DNA from: an uncultured Eubacteriales bacterium | GTDB lineage: Bacteria > Bacillota > Clostridia > Lachnospirales > Lachnospiraceae | Direction: 5' to 3' | Assembly: GCA_900317515.1 (NCBI GenBank) | Contig: ONHA01000022.1 | Coordinates: forward strand, 1-64,000 | Length of the DNA: 64,000 nt | Shown: piece by piece, positions 15,968 through 24,869 of the stretch | How the letters are laid out: each line of letters starts with the position of its first letter | Position numbering within the stretch: the stretch's first letter is position 1 | Made by a program: the position numbers and the translations under genes | Notes under the pieces: model-generated | What the model saw: the letters and a program-made list of their open reading frames with translations, nothing else | Database searches by the model: none | Told to the model about the DNA's origin: nothing

Positions 15968-16990
15968 ATGAAAAAAGAATTTGATCTTCTTGCCCTCGGA
16001 GAAGTCCTCCTTCGTCTCTCCCCGGTAAACGACGACCGCCTTGTCCGCGGCGACACCTTCGAGAAGCGTGTCGGCGGCGCGGAGCTGAACGTCCTGACCG
16101 GCGCCTCTCTTTTAGGGCTTCGAACCGGTATCATCTCGAGGCTCCCGGACAATGACATCGGCAAATACGCGAAAAATGCAATCCGTTTCTCCGGTGTCAG
16201 CGATGACTACCTGGCGTACGACAGCTCGAAGGACGCGCGTCTCGGCATCTACTACTACGAGTCCGGGCTCTATCCCAGAAAGCCGCGCGTCGTCTATGAC
16301 CGCGCCTACAGCTCCTTCCAGAAGATCAGCATCGACGATTTCGACGATTCGATCTTTGAGTCCGCCAGATGCTTCCACACCTCCGGCATCACGCTGGCTC
16401 TCTGCCCCGAATCCCGGGCAACCGCAATCGAGATGATCAAGCGGTTCAAGGCGGCTGGAGCGATGATCTCATTTGACGTCAACTTCCGCGGCAACCTCTG
16501 GTCCGGCGATGAGGCCAGGGCCTGCATCGAGACGATCCTGCCGTATGTGGACATTTTCTTCTGCTCCGAAGACACGGCCCGCCTGACCTTCCTCAAGGAG
16601 GGAACCGCGGAGGAGATCATGAAGAGCTTCACTGCGGAGTACCCGATCTCGGTCGTCGCCTCCACACAGCGCGTCGTCCACAGCCCGCGTCACCATGATT
16701 TCGGCTCCGTCATCTACAGCAAGGCGACGGACACCTACTACAAGGAGGAGCCCTACAAGAGGATCCAGGTCATCGACCGTATCGGCTCCGGCGACTCCTA
16801 CGTCGGTGGCGTGCTCTACGCGCTCCTCTCCGAGCCGGACAACTTCCAGCGCGCGGTGGAGTTCGGAAATGCCTACTCGGCGGTCAAGAACACGGTCAGA
16901 GGCGATATGCCGCTCTCCGGCTGCGACGAGATCGAGTCGGTCATCAAGGACCACAAGAGCACCGGCTACCAGAGCGAGATGTCGAGATAA
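15968..16990 (+). CDS. kdgK: PfkB-family sugar kinase, probable 2-dehydro-3-deoxygluconokinase
   Basis: 340 residues. ATG at 15968 gives the family start MKKEFDLLALGEVLLRLSP; AAAGG lies about 12 nt upstream, and an in-frame GTG at 15956 sits on that site. KRVGGAELNVL near residue 35 is the substrate-binding signature. IDRIGSGDSYVGGVLYALL (~residue 270) is the C-terminal PfkB signature with the catalytic Asp; the usual GAGD reads GSGD. KdgK phosphorylates 2-keto-3-deoxygluconate in uronate breakdown, but no other pathway gene is nearby, so the exact sugar is uncertain. Confidence 0.8.
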   Translation: MKKEFDLLALGEVLLRLSPVNDDRLVRGDTFEKRVGGAELNVLTGASLLGLRTGIISRLPDNDIGKYAKNAIRFSGVSDDYLAYDSSKDARLGIYYYESGLYPRKPRVVYDRAYSSFQKISIDDFDDSIFESARCFHTSGITLALCPESRATAIEMIKRFKAAGAMISFDVNFRGNLWSGDEARACIETILPYVDIFFCSEDTARLTFLKEGTAEEIMKSFTAEYPISVVASTQRVVHSPRHHDFGSVIYSKATDTYYKEEPYKRIQVIDRIGSGDSYVGGVLYALLSEPDNFQRAVEFGNAYSAVKNTVRGDMPLSGCDEIESVIKDHKSTGYQSEMSR

Positions 16991-17059
16991 AGGGCGCCTG
17001 TAGGTGCATATTGACGATAAAAAAGTAAAATTTCTGTAAAACTTGCTATAGTCATAACT

Positions 17060-17107
17060 CCCCCGGAGGATGTATAATAAAATGCATCCTTTCGGGGGTT
17101 TTATTAT
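17060..17107 (+). terminator. Terminator after the sugar kinase, with embedded TATAAT
   Basis: CCCCCGGAGGATG pairs with CATCCTTTCGGGGG, followed by TTTTATTATT. The loop holds TATAATA (17073-17079), which could serve as a -10 for the next gene, though no -35 at proper distance is seen. Confidence 0.75.
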
Positions 17108-17163
17108 TGGATTTATTGTGCAGCTTCTGCTGCGGCCGCTTACGAAAGATAAGAGGTGTCCCA

Positions 17164-17709
17164 TTGCTGGAGAGAGTCAAAAAGATCGATCACAATTCGC
17201 TGCCCTGGATTCAGGACAGGATGCAGACCGAACGGATGGACAGGTTTTTTAAGGCCTATACCGCCACCGGGGATTCCGGAAAGCTGATGATAGGGACAAC
17301 TGCGGCATTTCTGCTCTTTAAGAAGACCCGGACCGCGGGCCTCACGGCCGGTCTGGCTCTGGCAAATGAAGCCATCCTGACAAACCTGATCATCAAGCCC
17401 ATATTTAAGCGGGATCGCCCCTGGATCACGCTGGAGGATTTTGATCCGCTGATCTTTGAGGATGATCCGAATTCCTTCCCCTCGGGCCACACCGGGGCGG
17501 CCTTCTCGGTCGCGATGGCGGTGGTCAGGACCTTCACCAGACGCTGGTGCAAGTTCGTCGGGATGATCCTGGCGACGCTGATGGGATTCTCGCGGATGTA
17601 CGTGGGGGTTCATTTCCTGTCGGATGTGACGGTCGGCGCGGTGATCGGCGTCATTTCCGGGCTGAGTGCCGACAGGATGGTGAAGATGATTGCGGCGAAG
17701 AGAAAATAA
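17164..17709 (+). CDS. PAP2-family membrane phosphatase
   Basis: About 181 residues from TTG at 17164, preferred because AGAGGTG precedes it by 8 nt; an upstream TTG at 17107 would add 19 Cys-rich residues without a binding site. All three PAP2 signature blocks are present: KPIFKRDRP, PSGHT, and SRMYVGVHFLSDV with the catalytic His and Asp. The length and motif order fit undecaprenyl-diphosphate or phosphatidylglycerophosphate phosphatases. It acts on lipid phosphates at the membrane. Exact substrate unknown. Confidence 0.85.
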   Translation: MLERVKKIDHNSLPWIQDRMQTERMDRFFKAYTATGDSGKLMIGTTAAFLLFKKTRTAGLTAGLALANEAILTNLIIKPIFKRDRPWITLEDFDPLIFEDDPNSFPSGHTGAAFSVAMAVVRTFTRRWCKFVGMILATLMGFSRMYVGVHFLSDVTVGAVIGVISGLSADRMVKMIAAKRK

Positions 17710-17718
17710 GGATAACGT

Positions 17719-17750
17719 AAAAAGCAGGTCCGGACAGACCTGCTTTTTTT
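17719..17750. terminator. Bidirectional terminator
   Basis: AAAAGCAGGTC and GACCTGCTTTT arms around a 6-nt loop, between convergent genes. Confidence 0.88.
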
Positions 17751-17770
17751 GTGAGAAACTTTCCTGAAAA

Positions 17771-20290
17771 TCACAGCTTAATCACGTCGCTGAACTTTGC
17801 ATGCTCCTTGACCTTCATCGTGAGCTCGGCGAGGCGGGAGGTGTCCCCGACCAGGATCACGCCGACCAGGCGGTTCTTGTCGAACGTGTACTTCTCGTAG
17901 TGTCTCCGGCGAAGATCCGTGGTCTCGACGGTCTTGTAGAGCTTCGCGGGGTCATTCCCGTTGTCGCCGATCGCGAAGAGCGAGGTGTTCATGCCGTTGA
18001 AGGCAAGCGCACCGTCGACGGTCTCGTAGGACACATCGTCGCCGGCGGCGTTGGCGCCTGCGGTCTTGCCTTGCTCGACGGACTGGCTCCAGAGCGCGTA
18101 GTTGATTCCGTTGTACTCCGCGCAGTCGCCGGCGGCATAGATATCGGGCAGACTGGTCTCCATATGGTCATTGACTTTGATCGAGCGGCCGATCTCAAGG
18201 CCGGCTGTCTGGGCGGGACCGAGGTTGCTGCGGACGCCGGTTGAGACGATGACGAGCTCCGCAGGGATGAGCGTGCCGTCGGCGAGAAGGACCCCTTCCT
18301 CGTTGATCTCGGCGGTGCTGGCGGCTGTCAGGACACGGATGCCGGCGTCTTCCGCGATCGTCTTTAAGAGTGCGGAGGCTGCCGGGTTTAACTGGCGCGC
18401 CATGAGTGCCGGCGCTCCCTCGATGACGGTGACTTCGAGTTTTGCGCGGCGCAGTGCCCAGGCGGCCTCGAGGCCCAGGACGCCGCCGCCGATGACGGCA
18501 GCCGTACGGATCTGCGGGATCATATTCTTGATTTTGGAGGCATCCTCGATCGTGCGGATGGCGACGACCTTGTCGAGCTCCGCGCCCTTGAACGGCGGCA
18601 CAAAGCAGTAGGAGCCGAGCGCGTAGATCAGCTTGTCGTACGCGTATACCGCTCCGCCGGCTTTTACAAACTTCTGGGCCGGATCGATGGATTCGACGAA
18701 GGTGCCGGGTATGAAGCGGATTTCATTTTCAGCAAACCAGGAAGCCTGCTCGACCGCCATCTGGTTGTCGGAAAAGTCGGAGAGCAGGGCCTTGGTGAGC
18801 ATCGGACGGTTGTAGGGCAGGTGCTCCTCGCCGGAAATGATCGTGATCCTGCCGGTCTTATCCCGCTCGCGGATCGCCCGTGCGGCCTCAAGTCCGGCGA
18901 CACCGCCTCCGAGGATGAGGTAACTCATGTCTGTGTCTTTCTGATAACCGCTTCCCGCGTCCCCGGCAGGGACGAAGTTCTCCGGCCCGACACCGCAGAC
19001 GGGACACTCTTCGAGGGACGAATCGAAGATGGCACCGCACACAAGGCATTTTACCAGCGTGCGCGCACCCGGAGCGCTCTGCTTCTTCTGTTCCTTCTTG
19101 AGCAGCACGCAGCCGAAGTTGTAGCCGAAATCGTAGGCGTCCGCGAGCTGATTGGCATCCGGCCGGAAGCGGACGCGGAAACCGTCGAGAACGCGCAGGC
19201 GGATCTGTTTCAGGCGCTCGATGATGTGGGGGACGCCCTCACCGGACCAGCCGTAGCTGCCGAATGCGGAGGCGAGCCTGCCTTTGAAGACCGGTGGGTA
19301 CATGCCGAGAGTCAGGTTGTAGACCGGCTCCAGGGCTTCACCGAGGATCGTGGGTGTGCCGAAGAGATAACCGTCGGCGGCAGCCATGTCGGCGGGAAGA
19401 TTTGTCTTGTCGTCAAAGACGAGATCGTAGCGGTGCACCTCGGCGCCGGCCTCCTCGACACCCTTTGCGATCGCCTCGGAAAGCGCTTTCGTGTAGCCGT
19501 AGGCGCTGACGTAGGGCATGACGACCAGCTTCTTTTCCTTTTTGGCGGGCGCCTTGCACCACTCCCGGTACCAGCCGAAGATCTGTTCAAAATGAGAATC
19601 CAGCACAGGGCCGTGGCCGCAGCAGATGTGCTTGATCTCGAGATCCCGGATCCGCTCGAGGGCATTGTACATATAAGGATAGGCGAAGGGGCCGATGATG
19701 CAGTCAAAATAGTATTTTGTGGCATCCGCGTAGCCTTCCTCGTCCCTGACGGAGGAGCGGAGGATGCCCGGAGCCGCAAAATGGGACCCGAAGGAGTCGC
19801 AGGTGAACAGGGTTTGTATTTCATGGACATAGGTGTACATGGTGTCCGGCCAGTGGAGATTCGGCAGGACCATGAATTCCAGGGTCTTATCGCCGAGCGA
19901 GAGGGTCATTCCGTCGGAGACGGCGATGCTGTTGAAGTCCGTGTTGATGATATGCTTCAGGAACTGAAGGGCGGGGCCTGTCGCGACGATCGTGATGTGG
20001 GGGTTCAGGTCGAGGAGCTTTGCGATGGAGCCGGCGTGATCGGGCTCGGTGTGGTCCATGATCAGGTAATCGATCTCGGAGACAGAGGCGACGGATTCGA
20101 TGTAGCCGACCATCTCGTCGAAGAAGGCCTCCTTGGCGGTCTCGAAGAGAGCGGTCTTCTCGCTGCCCTCGAGAAGGTAGGAATTGTAGGACGTGCCGTA
20201 TCTGGTCTCCATGATAATGTCGAATACACGCAGCTCGGGGTCAAGGACGCCGGTCCAGTACAGGTTTTGCTTAATTTTGAAAGCTTTCAT
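17771..20290 (-). CDS. Multidomain flavodiiron protein: diiron-flavodoxin-rubredoxin-NADH:rubredoxin oxidoreductase
   Basis: 839 residues, ATG after AAGGAGGTG. Residues 1-250 are the metallo-beta-lactamase-like diiron domain with all ligands: H80, E82, D84, H85 (DHTEPDH), H146 (NLHWPD), D165 (CDSFGSH) and H226 (CGHGPV). Residues 254-395 are flavodoxin. Residues 412-440 are a short-spaced rubredoxin (C415, C418, C429, C432). Residues 455-839 are an FAD/NADH domain with GGGVAGLEAA, GGGVLGLEAAW and YAAGDCAEY. The same order is known for the class F protein of Clostridioides difficile, an NADH:oxygen oxidoreductase that reduces O2 to water. It is a monocistronic oxygen-defence enzyme carrying its own electron chain. 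Confidence 0.93.
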   Translation of the reverse strand: MKAFKIKQNLYWTGVLDPELRVFDIIMETRYGTSYNSYLLEGSEKTALFETAKEAFFDEMVGYIESVASVSEIDYLIMDHTEPDHAGSIAKLLDLNPHITIVATGPALQFLKHIINTDFNSIAVSDGMTLSLGDKTLEFMVLPNLHWPDTMYTYVHEIQTLFTCDSFGSHFAAPGILRSSVRDEEGYADATKYYFDCIIGPFAYPYMYNALERIRDLEIKHICCGHGPVLDSHFEQIFGWYREWCKAPAKKEKKLVVMPYVSAYGYTKALSEAIAKGVEEAGAEVHRYDLVFDDKTNLPADMAAADGYLFGTPTILGEALEPVYNLTLGMYPPVFKGRLASAFGSYGWSGEGVPHIIERLKQIRLRVLDGFRVRFRPDANQLADAYDFGYNFGCVLLKKEQKKQSAPGARTLVKCLVCGAIFDSSLEECPVCGVGPENFVPAGDAGSGYQKDTDMSYLILGGGVAGLEAARAIRERDKTGRITIISGEEHLPYNRPMLTKALLSDFSDNQMAVEQASWFAENEIRFIPGTFVESIDPAQKFVKAGGAVYAYDKLIYALGSYCFVPPFKGAELDKVVAIRTIEDASKIKNMIPQIRTAAVIGGGVLGLEAAWALRRAKLEVTVIEGAPALMARQLNPAASALLKTIAEDAGIRVLTAASTAEINEEGVLLADGTLIPAELVIVSTGVRSNLGPAQTAGLEIGRSIKVNDHMETSLPDIYAAGDCAEYNGINYALWSQSVEQGKTAGANAAGDDVSYETVDGALAFNGMNTSLFAIGDNGNDPAKLYKTVETTDLRRRHYEKYTFDKNRLVGVILVGDTSRLAELTMKVKEHAKFSDVIKL

Positions 20291-20403
20291 GGGTCACCTC
20301 CTTGAAAATGAAAACAATGGGTATATAGTGCAAGTATACTATAAAAAGGAGGAAATGGAAAGAAAAATGTATACAATTATGACGGGAGAGGGCTTTGCAC
20401 AAC

Positions 20404-20430
20404 AAAAAAAGCAGGTTCATCTGAACCTGC
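20404..20430 (-). terminator. Terminator of the tRNA-Lys gene
   Basis: GCAGGTTCA and TGAACCTGC arms followed on the minus strand by seven T. Confidence 0.85.
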
Positions 20431-20436
20431 CTTTCG

Positions 20437-20509
20437 TGCACCTCCAGGGGCTCGAACCCTGGACACCCTGATTAAGAGTCAGGTGCTCTACCAACTGAGC
20501 TAGAGGTGC
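20437..20509 (-). tRNA. tRNA-Lys (anticodon CTT)
   Basis: The minus strand folds as a full cloverleaf: acceptor GCACCTC/GAGGTGC, D arm GCTC...GAGC, anticodon stem CCTGA/TCAGG with loop CTCTTAA, and T arm with GGTTCGAGCC. The anticodon is CTT. The CCA end is not encoded. It has its own promoter and terminator and reads AAG, the lysine codon preferred in this GC-rich genome. Confidence 0.95.
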
Positions 20510-20538
20510 GTTTGCTCGCTTTCCGCGGCGCAAGTGTT

Positions 20539-20567
20539 ATTATAGTCACTTGCTCCGGAAAATGCAA
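20539..20567 (-). promoter_or_regulatory. tRNA promoter TTGCAT-N17-TATAAT
   Basis: On the minus strand TTGCAT (20567-20562) and TATAAT (20544-20539) are 17 nt apart, about 30 nt before the tRNA 5' end. Confidence 0.75.
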
Positions 20568-20603
20568 GCCTTTTTTTTATTTTTTTTAAAATTTTTTTCA
20601 GGC

Positions 20604-21209
20604 TCAGAGAGAACCCTTGGTGGACCACACGCCGGCTACGCGCGGATCGAACCCGGTCGCCATGTCGAGCGCCTTCGCGAACGCCTTGAAGGAGGCCTCG
20701 GCGATGTGGTGGTTATTTCCACCGGTGATCATATGGAAATGAAGATTCATCTGCGCGGAGTAGGAGACCGCGTAGAAGAACTCGCGGACCATCTCGGTGT
20801 CCATCTCCCCGATCTTCGGGACCGAGAAGGTGACGTCGGAGGAGAAGTAGGGCCTGCCCGAGAGGTCTACCGCGCAGAGGATCAGGGTCTCGTCCATCGG
20901 GAGGGCAAAGCTGCCGTAGCGGCGGATCCCGGCCTTGTCGCCGACCGCCTCGCGGATCGCGGTGCCGAGCACGATCCCGACATCCTCGATCGTGTGGTGG
21001 GAGTCGACGGCGAGGTCGCCCCTGCATGTGCAGGTGAGGTCGAAGAGGCCGTGGCGCGTGAAGCCGTCCAGCATATGGTCGAAGAAGCCGATCCCGGTGT
21101 CGATGGAGGAGACGCCGGTTCCGTCGAGGTTCAGGGTGACGGTGATATCGGTCTCCTTTGTGGTGCGGGTGACGGTGGCGGTGCGGTCATTCATTTTATT
21201 AGAGGACAT
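20604..21209 (-). CDS. hisB: Imidazoleglycerol-phosphate dehydratase
   Basis: 201 residues from ATG at 21209 with AAGGAG 8 nt upstream; the frame continues to 21272 without a good start. Family signatures are complete: IDTGIGFFDHMLDGFTRHG, VDSHHTIEDVGIVLG and GGNNHHIAEASFKAFAKAL carry the His and Glu residues that bind the two Mn ions. The enzyme forms imidazole-acetol phosphate in histidine synthesis. It stands alone, with no other his gene in the window, which is unusual because these genes are normally an operon. Confidence 0.95.
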   Translation of the reverse strand: MSSNKMNDRTATVTRTTKETDITVTLNLDGTGVSSIDTGIGFFDHMLDGFTRHGLFDLTCTCRGDLAVDSHHTIEDVGIVLGTAIREAVGDKAGIRRYGSFALPMDETLILCAVDLSGRPYFSSDVTFSVPKIGEMDTEMVREFFYAVSYSAQMNLHFHMITGGNNHHIAEASFKAFAKALDMATGFDPRVAGVWSTKGSL

Positions 21210-21306
21210 GGTAAAAACTCCTTGTAAAAACCTTCTTAGAAGAACTTTACCACAGATTGGGGGCGCGTGCAAGAACCGTCCCGGAGAAACACGGTAAGAA
21301 AGCCCC

Positions 21307-21335
21307 TTTATATCAGCTTAAAAATCGTGTATAAT
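21307..21335 (+). promoter_or_regulatory. Candidate promoter TTTATA-N17-TATAAT
   Basis: TTTATA at 21307-21312 and TATAAT at 21330-21335, 40 nt before the AI-2E family gene. Confidence 0.5.
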
Positions 21336-21374
21336 AGATAGGCTGCAAAGACCCGAAAAAAGAGGCATAAGACT

Positions 21375-22523
21375 ATGAAAGACAAATTCAAGAAAATGAT
21401 GGAGACTCCCTGGATCTCGCTCACGTTCGCGCTCTCGTTTGCGGTGGTGCTGTATTTTCTGCTGCAGCACATCGGCACATTTGTGGGATTCCTGGGCAGC
21501 TTCTACGGAACCGTGCGGACGATCGTCGTGGGTATCGCGATTGCGTATATTTTCAATCCGCTGATGGTGTTTCTGGAGGAGAGAGTCTTCGGGAATATTA
21601 AAAAGGAATCAAGGCGGCACATCGTATCCGTCGTCGTGACATTCGTGTTCGTGATCGCGTTTATAGCGGTGCTCTTTGTCATGCTGGTCCCGTCGGTCGT
21701 GGACGGTGTGGTCACGATCTTCAACAACAGGTGGCGGTACGCCCAGACGATCTCCGACCTGCTGGCAAGACTGAATGAGACGGCTTCCGGCCTCAACATC
21801 GACACGACGAAGATCAGCACCATGGTCGTGGATAAGGTAAATGAACTGCTCGCGGCGATACCGAACAACGCCGACACGATCATCGCGACATCGGTCAACA
21901 TCGGATCGAGTATCTTCAATATCGTGATCTCGTTTATCCTGGCCATCTATTTCCTGATGGAGAAACAGTCGCTGCTTGCCGGCATCGACCGGCTCAGGCA
22001 CGCATTTCTCACGGATAAGACTTACGGGCGCAACTCCCGCTTCTTCATGCGCTGTCACACGATCCTGGTCCGCTACGTCGGCTGCGACATTCTGGACGGC
22101 ATCATCGTCGGTGCGCTTAACGCAATCTTCATGATCGTCATGGGCATGGCCTATGCGCCTCTGGTCTCGGTGCTGGTCGGCGTGACCAACCTGCTGCCCA
22201 CGTTCGGTCCGCTGATCGGCGGCGTCCTGGGCGCCTTTATCCTCCTCATGTCGAATCCGTGGCATTCGGTCTGGTTCATTGTATTTACGATCTTTCTCCA
22301 GACCCTGGACGGCTACTACATCAAGCCCAAGCTCTTCGGCGACACGCTGGGCGTCTCTCCGGTGTGGATCCTGATCACGATCATCGTCGGCGGGAAAATG
22401 TTCGGCATCATCGGCGTGCTTCTCGCCATTCCGTTTGCGGCGATCTTTACATTTATCTATCAGGAGTTCATTATGAACCGGCTGGAGAAAAATAAAGCCC
22501 GCAAGGATGAAGTGTTGCATTGA
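21375..22523 (+). CDS. AI-2E family transporter (membrane protein)
   Basis: 382 residues. Eight hydrophobic segments are seen: one or two at the N-terminus, then a central soluble part (~residues 115-190) and a C-terminal bundle. GVTNLLPTFGPLIGGVLGAFI and LDGYYIKPKLFGDTLGVSPVWILITIIVGG are the conserved family blocks, as in TqsA and YdiK. Known members export AI-2 or act as Na+/H+ antiporters, so the substrate cannot be assigned. AGAGG lies 10 nt before the ATG. Confidence 0.88.
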   Translation: MKDKFKKMMETPWISLTFALSFAVVLYFLLQHIGTFVGFLGSFYGTVRTIVVGIAIAYIFNPLMVFLEERVFGNIKKESRRHIVSVVVTFVFVIAFIAVLFVMLVPSVVDGVVTIFNNRWRYAQTISDLLARLNETASGLNIDTTKISTMVVDKVNELLAAIPNNADTIIATSVNIGSSIFNIVISFILAIYFLMEKQSLLAGIDRLRHAFLTDKTYGRNSRFFMRCHTILVRYVGCDILDGIIVGALNAIFMIVMGMAYAPLVSVLVGVTNLLPTFGPLIGGVLGAFILLMSNPWHSVWFIVFTIFLQTLDGYYIKPKLFGDTLGVSPVWILITIIVGGKMFGIIGVLLAIPFAAIFTFIYQEFIMNRLEKNKARKDEVLH

Positions 22524-22543
22524 GAAGCAGAAAATTATATAAT
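22515..22543 (+). promoter_or_regulatory. Promoter TTGCAT-N17-TATAAT of the aquaporin gene
   Basis: TTGCAT at 22515-22520 lies in the last codons of the preceding gene, TATAAT at 22538-22543, with ideal spacing, so the aquaporin has its own promoter. Confidence 0.65.
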
Positions 22544-22580
22544 GTAAAATGTCCGTAAAGGACAGAAAGGGGGGTTCGCT

Positions 22581-23267
22581 ATGAAAAAATATGTAGCGGA
22601 ATTCATTGGAACTATGGTACTTGTACTCCTGGGCTGCGGGACAGCGATGCTTGTCGGCTGCGACGCTGCCATGGGCGGCGGTTACATACTGACAGCTCTG
22701 GCATTCGGCCTGGTGATCGTCGGGATGGCGTACACGATCGGAAATGTCTCCGGCTGCCACATCAACCCGGCTGTCTCCCTGGGGTGCCTGCTGGCCGGCC
22801 GCATGGACGGAAAGGATTTTGTGCCCTATGTGATCGCGCAGTGCGCGGGTGCGTTTGTCGGTGCGATTCTCCTCGCCGTTATTTTTGCGCTCGGCGGCGT
22901 GACGGACATGACCGGCGGTTTCGGCTCGAACGGCCTGGCCGGTGTGAACGGAAGCATCCTTGCCGGACTCCTGGTTGAGGTACTGCTGACATTCATTTTC
23001 GTGCTCACGATCCTCGGCGTCACGGATTCCAAGTTCAAGCACGGCTCCTTCGGCGGACTTATCATCGGCCTCACGCTGACTCTGGTTCACATCTTCGGCA
23101 TCGGCCTCACCGGCACGTCGGTCAACCCGGCGAGATCCCTGGGCCCGGCGATCATCGCGGCGTTCACAGGAAACATCCGTGCCCTGCTTGCGCTTCCGGT
23201 TTTCATCATCGGACCGTTTGTGGGTGCGGCGCTCGCAGCTATGTGCTACAATTTCATGACAGAATAA
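22581..23267 (+). CDS. MIP-family channel (aquaporin)
   Basis: 228 residues after AAAGGGGGG. Six membrane helices and both half-helices with the NPA motifs: CHINPAVSLGCLLAGRM and GTSVNPARSLGPAI. The loop following the second NPA and the NPARSLGPA form resemble water-selective AqpZ more than GlpF, where the second motif is usually NPARDFGP. It moves water and perhaps small neutral solutes. Its promoter lies in the upstream gene and a hairpin follows. Confidence 0.92.
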   Translation: MKKYVAEFIGTMVLVLLGCGTAMLVGCDAAMGGGYILTALAFGLVIVGMAYTIGNVSGCHINPAVSLGCLLAGRMDGKDFVPYVIAQCAGAFVGAILLAVIFALGGVTDMTGGFGSNGLAGVNGSILAGLLVEVLLTFIFVLTILGVTDSKFKHGSFGGLIIGLTLTLVHIFGIGLTGTSVNPARSLGPAIIAAFTGNIRALLALPVFIIGPFVGAALAAMCYNFMTE

Positions 23268-23285
23268 GAGCGAAGAAAAGGCTCA

Positions 23286-23320
23286 AAAAAAGGAGTTCTC
23301 CGGGCGGAGAACTCCTTTTG
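23286..23320. terminator. Bidirectional terminator
   Basis: AAAGGAGTTCTCC and GGAGAACTCCTTT arms with A- and T-runs, between convergent genes. Confidence 0.85.
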
Positions 23321-23332
23321 TCTTGGAAAATG

Positions 23333-24730
23333 TTATCCGAGAATACCCTTCTTCGAGTTCTTCAGAACCGGGATCTCGGTGGTATCCTTATCGGTTATGT
23401 GGCTGCCGCTGTACTTCTTCGTCTCGTCGGCGATGACCTTGGAGAGGAGAAGGACTGCGAAGATGTTCGGGACCGCCATGAGGCCGTTTAAGAGGTCGGC
23501 GATGTTCCAGATCAGGTTCAGCTCGACCAGAGAGCCGACGAAGACGCCGATGACCCAGAGGACCTTGTAGACGATGATGACCTTCTCACCGAGGAGGTAG
23601 ACCGCGCAGCGCTCGCCGTAGTAGTACCAGCCGAGGATCGTGGAGAACGCGAAGGTGATGAGGCCGACGATCAGGATCGGAAGGCCGATGCCCGGGATCG
23701 TGGAGAAGGCCATGGAGGTCAGCGCGCTGCCGTTGCCGGAGAGAGCGTCGATCGACGGATGCTTGATGATGCAGGAGACGAGGACGAGACCGGTCATGAG
23801 ACAGATGATGACGGTGTCCCAGAACGTGCCGGTCATGGAGACCAGCGCCTGTCTCTTCGGGTTGCGGGTCTGGGCTGCGGACGCGACAAGCGGCGCGGAA
23901 CCCATACCGGATTCATTGGAGAAAAGTCCGCGGGCGAAGCCGTAGCGGCAGGCCATGGCGACCGTGCTGCCGATGAAGCCGCCGGTGGCAGCCTTCGTCG
24001 TGAAAGCGGAGGTGACGATCGTGACAACAGCCTCGCCGAGAACGTCAACGTTCATGATGAGGATGATGAGGCAGCCGATGACGTAGAAGACGGCCATGAA
24101 CGGCACGAGCCTCTCGGAAACTCTGGTGATCGACTGGATGCCGCCGATGATGACGAGGCCGACCAGGACACTTAAGACGATCGCGATGATCCACGGGGCG
24201 ACGCCGAAGTTCGTGGTGAAGTTGGCGGCAACCGCATTGGCCTGAACCATGCAGCCGATACCGAACGCGCAGACAGCCGCGAGGATCGCGAAGATGATGC
24301 CTGCCCAGCGGGCCTTGAGGCCGCGGTCGAGGGCGTACATCGCGCCGCCGATCATGGTGCCGTCCTCACTCTTAACGCGGTACTTGACCGCGATCAGGGT
24401 CTCGGCGTACTTGGTGGCGATGCCGAAGATACCGGTCAGCCACATCCAGAGGACGGAGCCCGGGCCGCCGCAGGCGATCGCGGTGCCGACGCCGATGATG
24501 TTGCCGGTGCCGATCGTCGAGGAGAGCGCGGTCGTGAGCGCTCCGAACTGGGAGACGTCGCCCTCCGCATCCGGATCCTTCGTGACGGACAGCTTGATCG
24601 CCTTGAAGATATCCTTCTGGATGAAGCCCGTGCGGAATGTCATGAATATGTGGGTGCCGAAGAGCAGGATGATGAGCGGCCAGCCCCAGATAAAGTTGTC
24701 GATGGTTGAGATAAGATCACTGAAACTCAT
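23333..24730 (-). CDS. Alanine/glycine:cation symporter family protein
   Basis: 465 residues after AAAGGGGG. FIWGWPLIILLFGTHIFMTFRTGF is the family start. The signature GALTTALSSTIGTGNIIGVGTAIACGGPGSVLWMW is near residue 65. GFARGLFSNESGMGSAPLVASAA and FDTVIICLMTGL-like (WDTVIICLMTGL) blocks follow. About 11 membrane helices are expected. AGCS proteins import L- or D-alanine or glycine with Na+. The gene is single and divergent from the MoxR operon. Confidence 0.93.
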   Translation of the reverse strand: MSFSDLISTIDNFIWGWPLIILLFGTHIFMTFRTGFIQKDIFKAIKLSVTKDPDAEGDVSQFGALTTALSSTIGTGNIIGVGTAIACGGPGSVLWMWLTGIFGIATKYAETLIAVKYRVKSEDGTMIGGAMYALDRGLKARWAGIIFAILAAVCAFGIGCMVQANAVAANFTTNFGVAPWIIAIVLSVLVGLVIIGGIQSITRVSERLVPFMAVFYVIGCLIILIMNVDVLGEAVVTIVTSAFTTKAATGGFIGSTVAMACRYGFARGLFSNESGMGSAPLVASAAQTRNPKRQALVSMTGTFWDTVIICLMTGLVLVSCIIKHPSIDALSGNGSALTSMAFSTIPGIGLPILIVGLITFAFSTILGWYYYGERCAVYLLGEKVIIVYKVLWVIGVFVGSLVELNLIWNIADLLNGLMAVPNIFAVLLLSKVIADETKKYSGSHITDKDTTEIPVLKNSKKGILG

Positions 24731-24816
24731 TAAGGTTCCCCCTTTATAAAAATTTTAGAATTATTTTATCACTTTACTACGCAAAAGTAAATATAAATAT
24801 ACTCATCTATGCGGTC

Positions 24817-24845
24817 TTGCGCTCGCCCTTCATTTCCTCTATACT
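24817..24845 (+). promoter_or_regulatory. Promoter TTGCGC-N17-TATACT of the MoxR operon
   Basis: TTGCGC at 24817-24822 and TATACT at 24840-24845, 25 nt before the start codon. Confidence 0.55.
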
Positions 24846-24869
24846 GAAGGTATGTGAGGTGTTTTTTTT

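Noticed and set aside
17043-17078. Full promoter for the PAP2 gene
   Set aside because: TATAAT is present, but the only TTGCTA lies 24 nt upstream, too far for a sigma-A promoter.
21210-21374. Possible T-box or riboswitch upstream of hisB
   Set aside because: No T-box sequence, antiterminator or aptamer-like pairing could be found; only a half palindrome is present.
21609-23090. 493-codon minus-strand frame across two genes
   Set aside because: It crosses two well supported plus-strand genes and their promoter.
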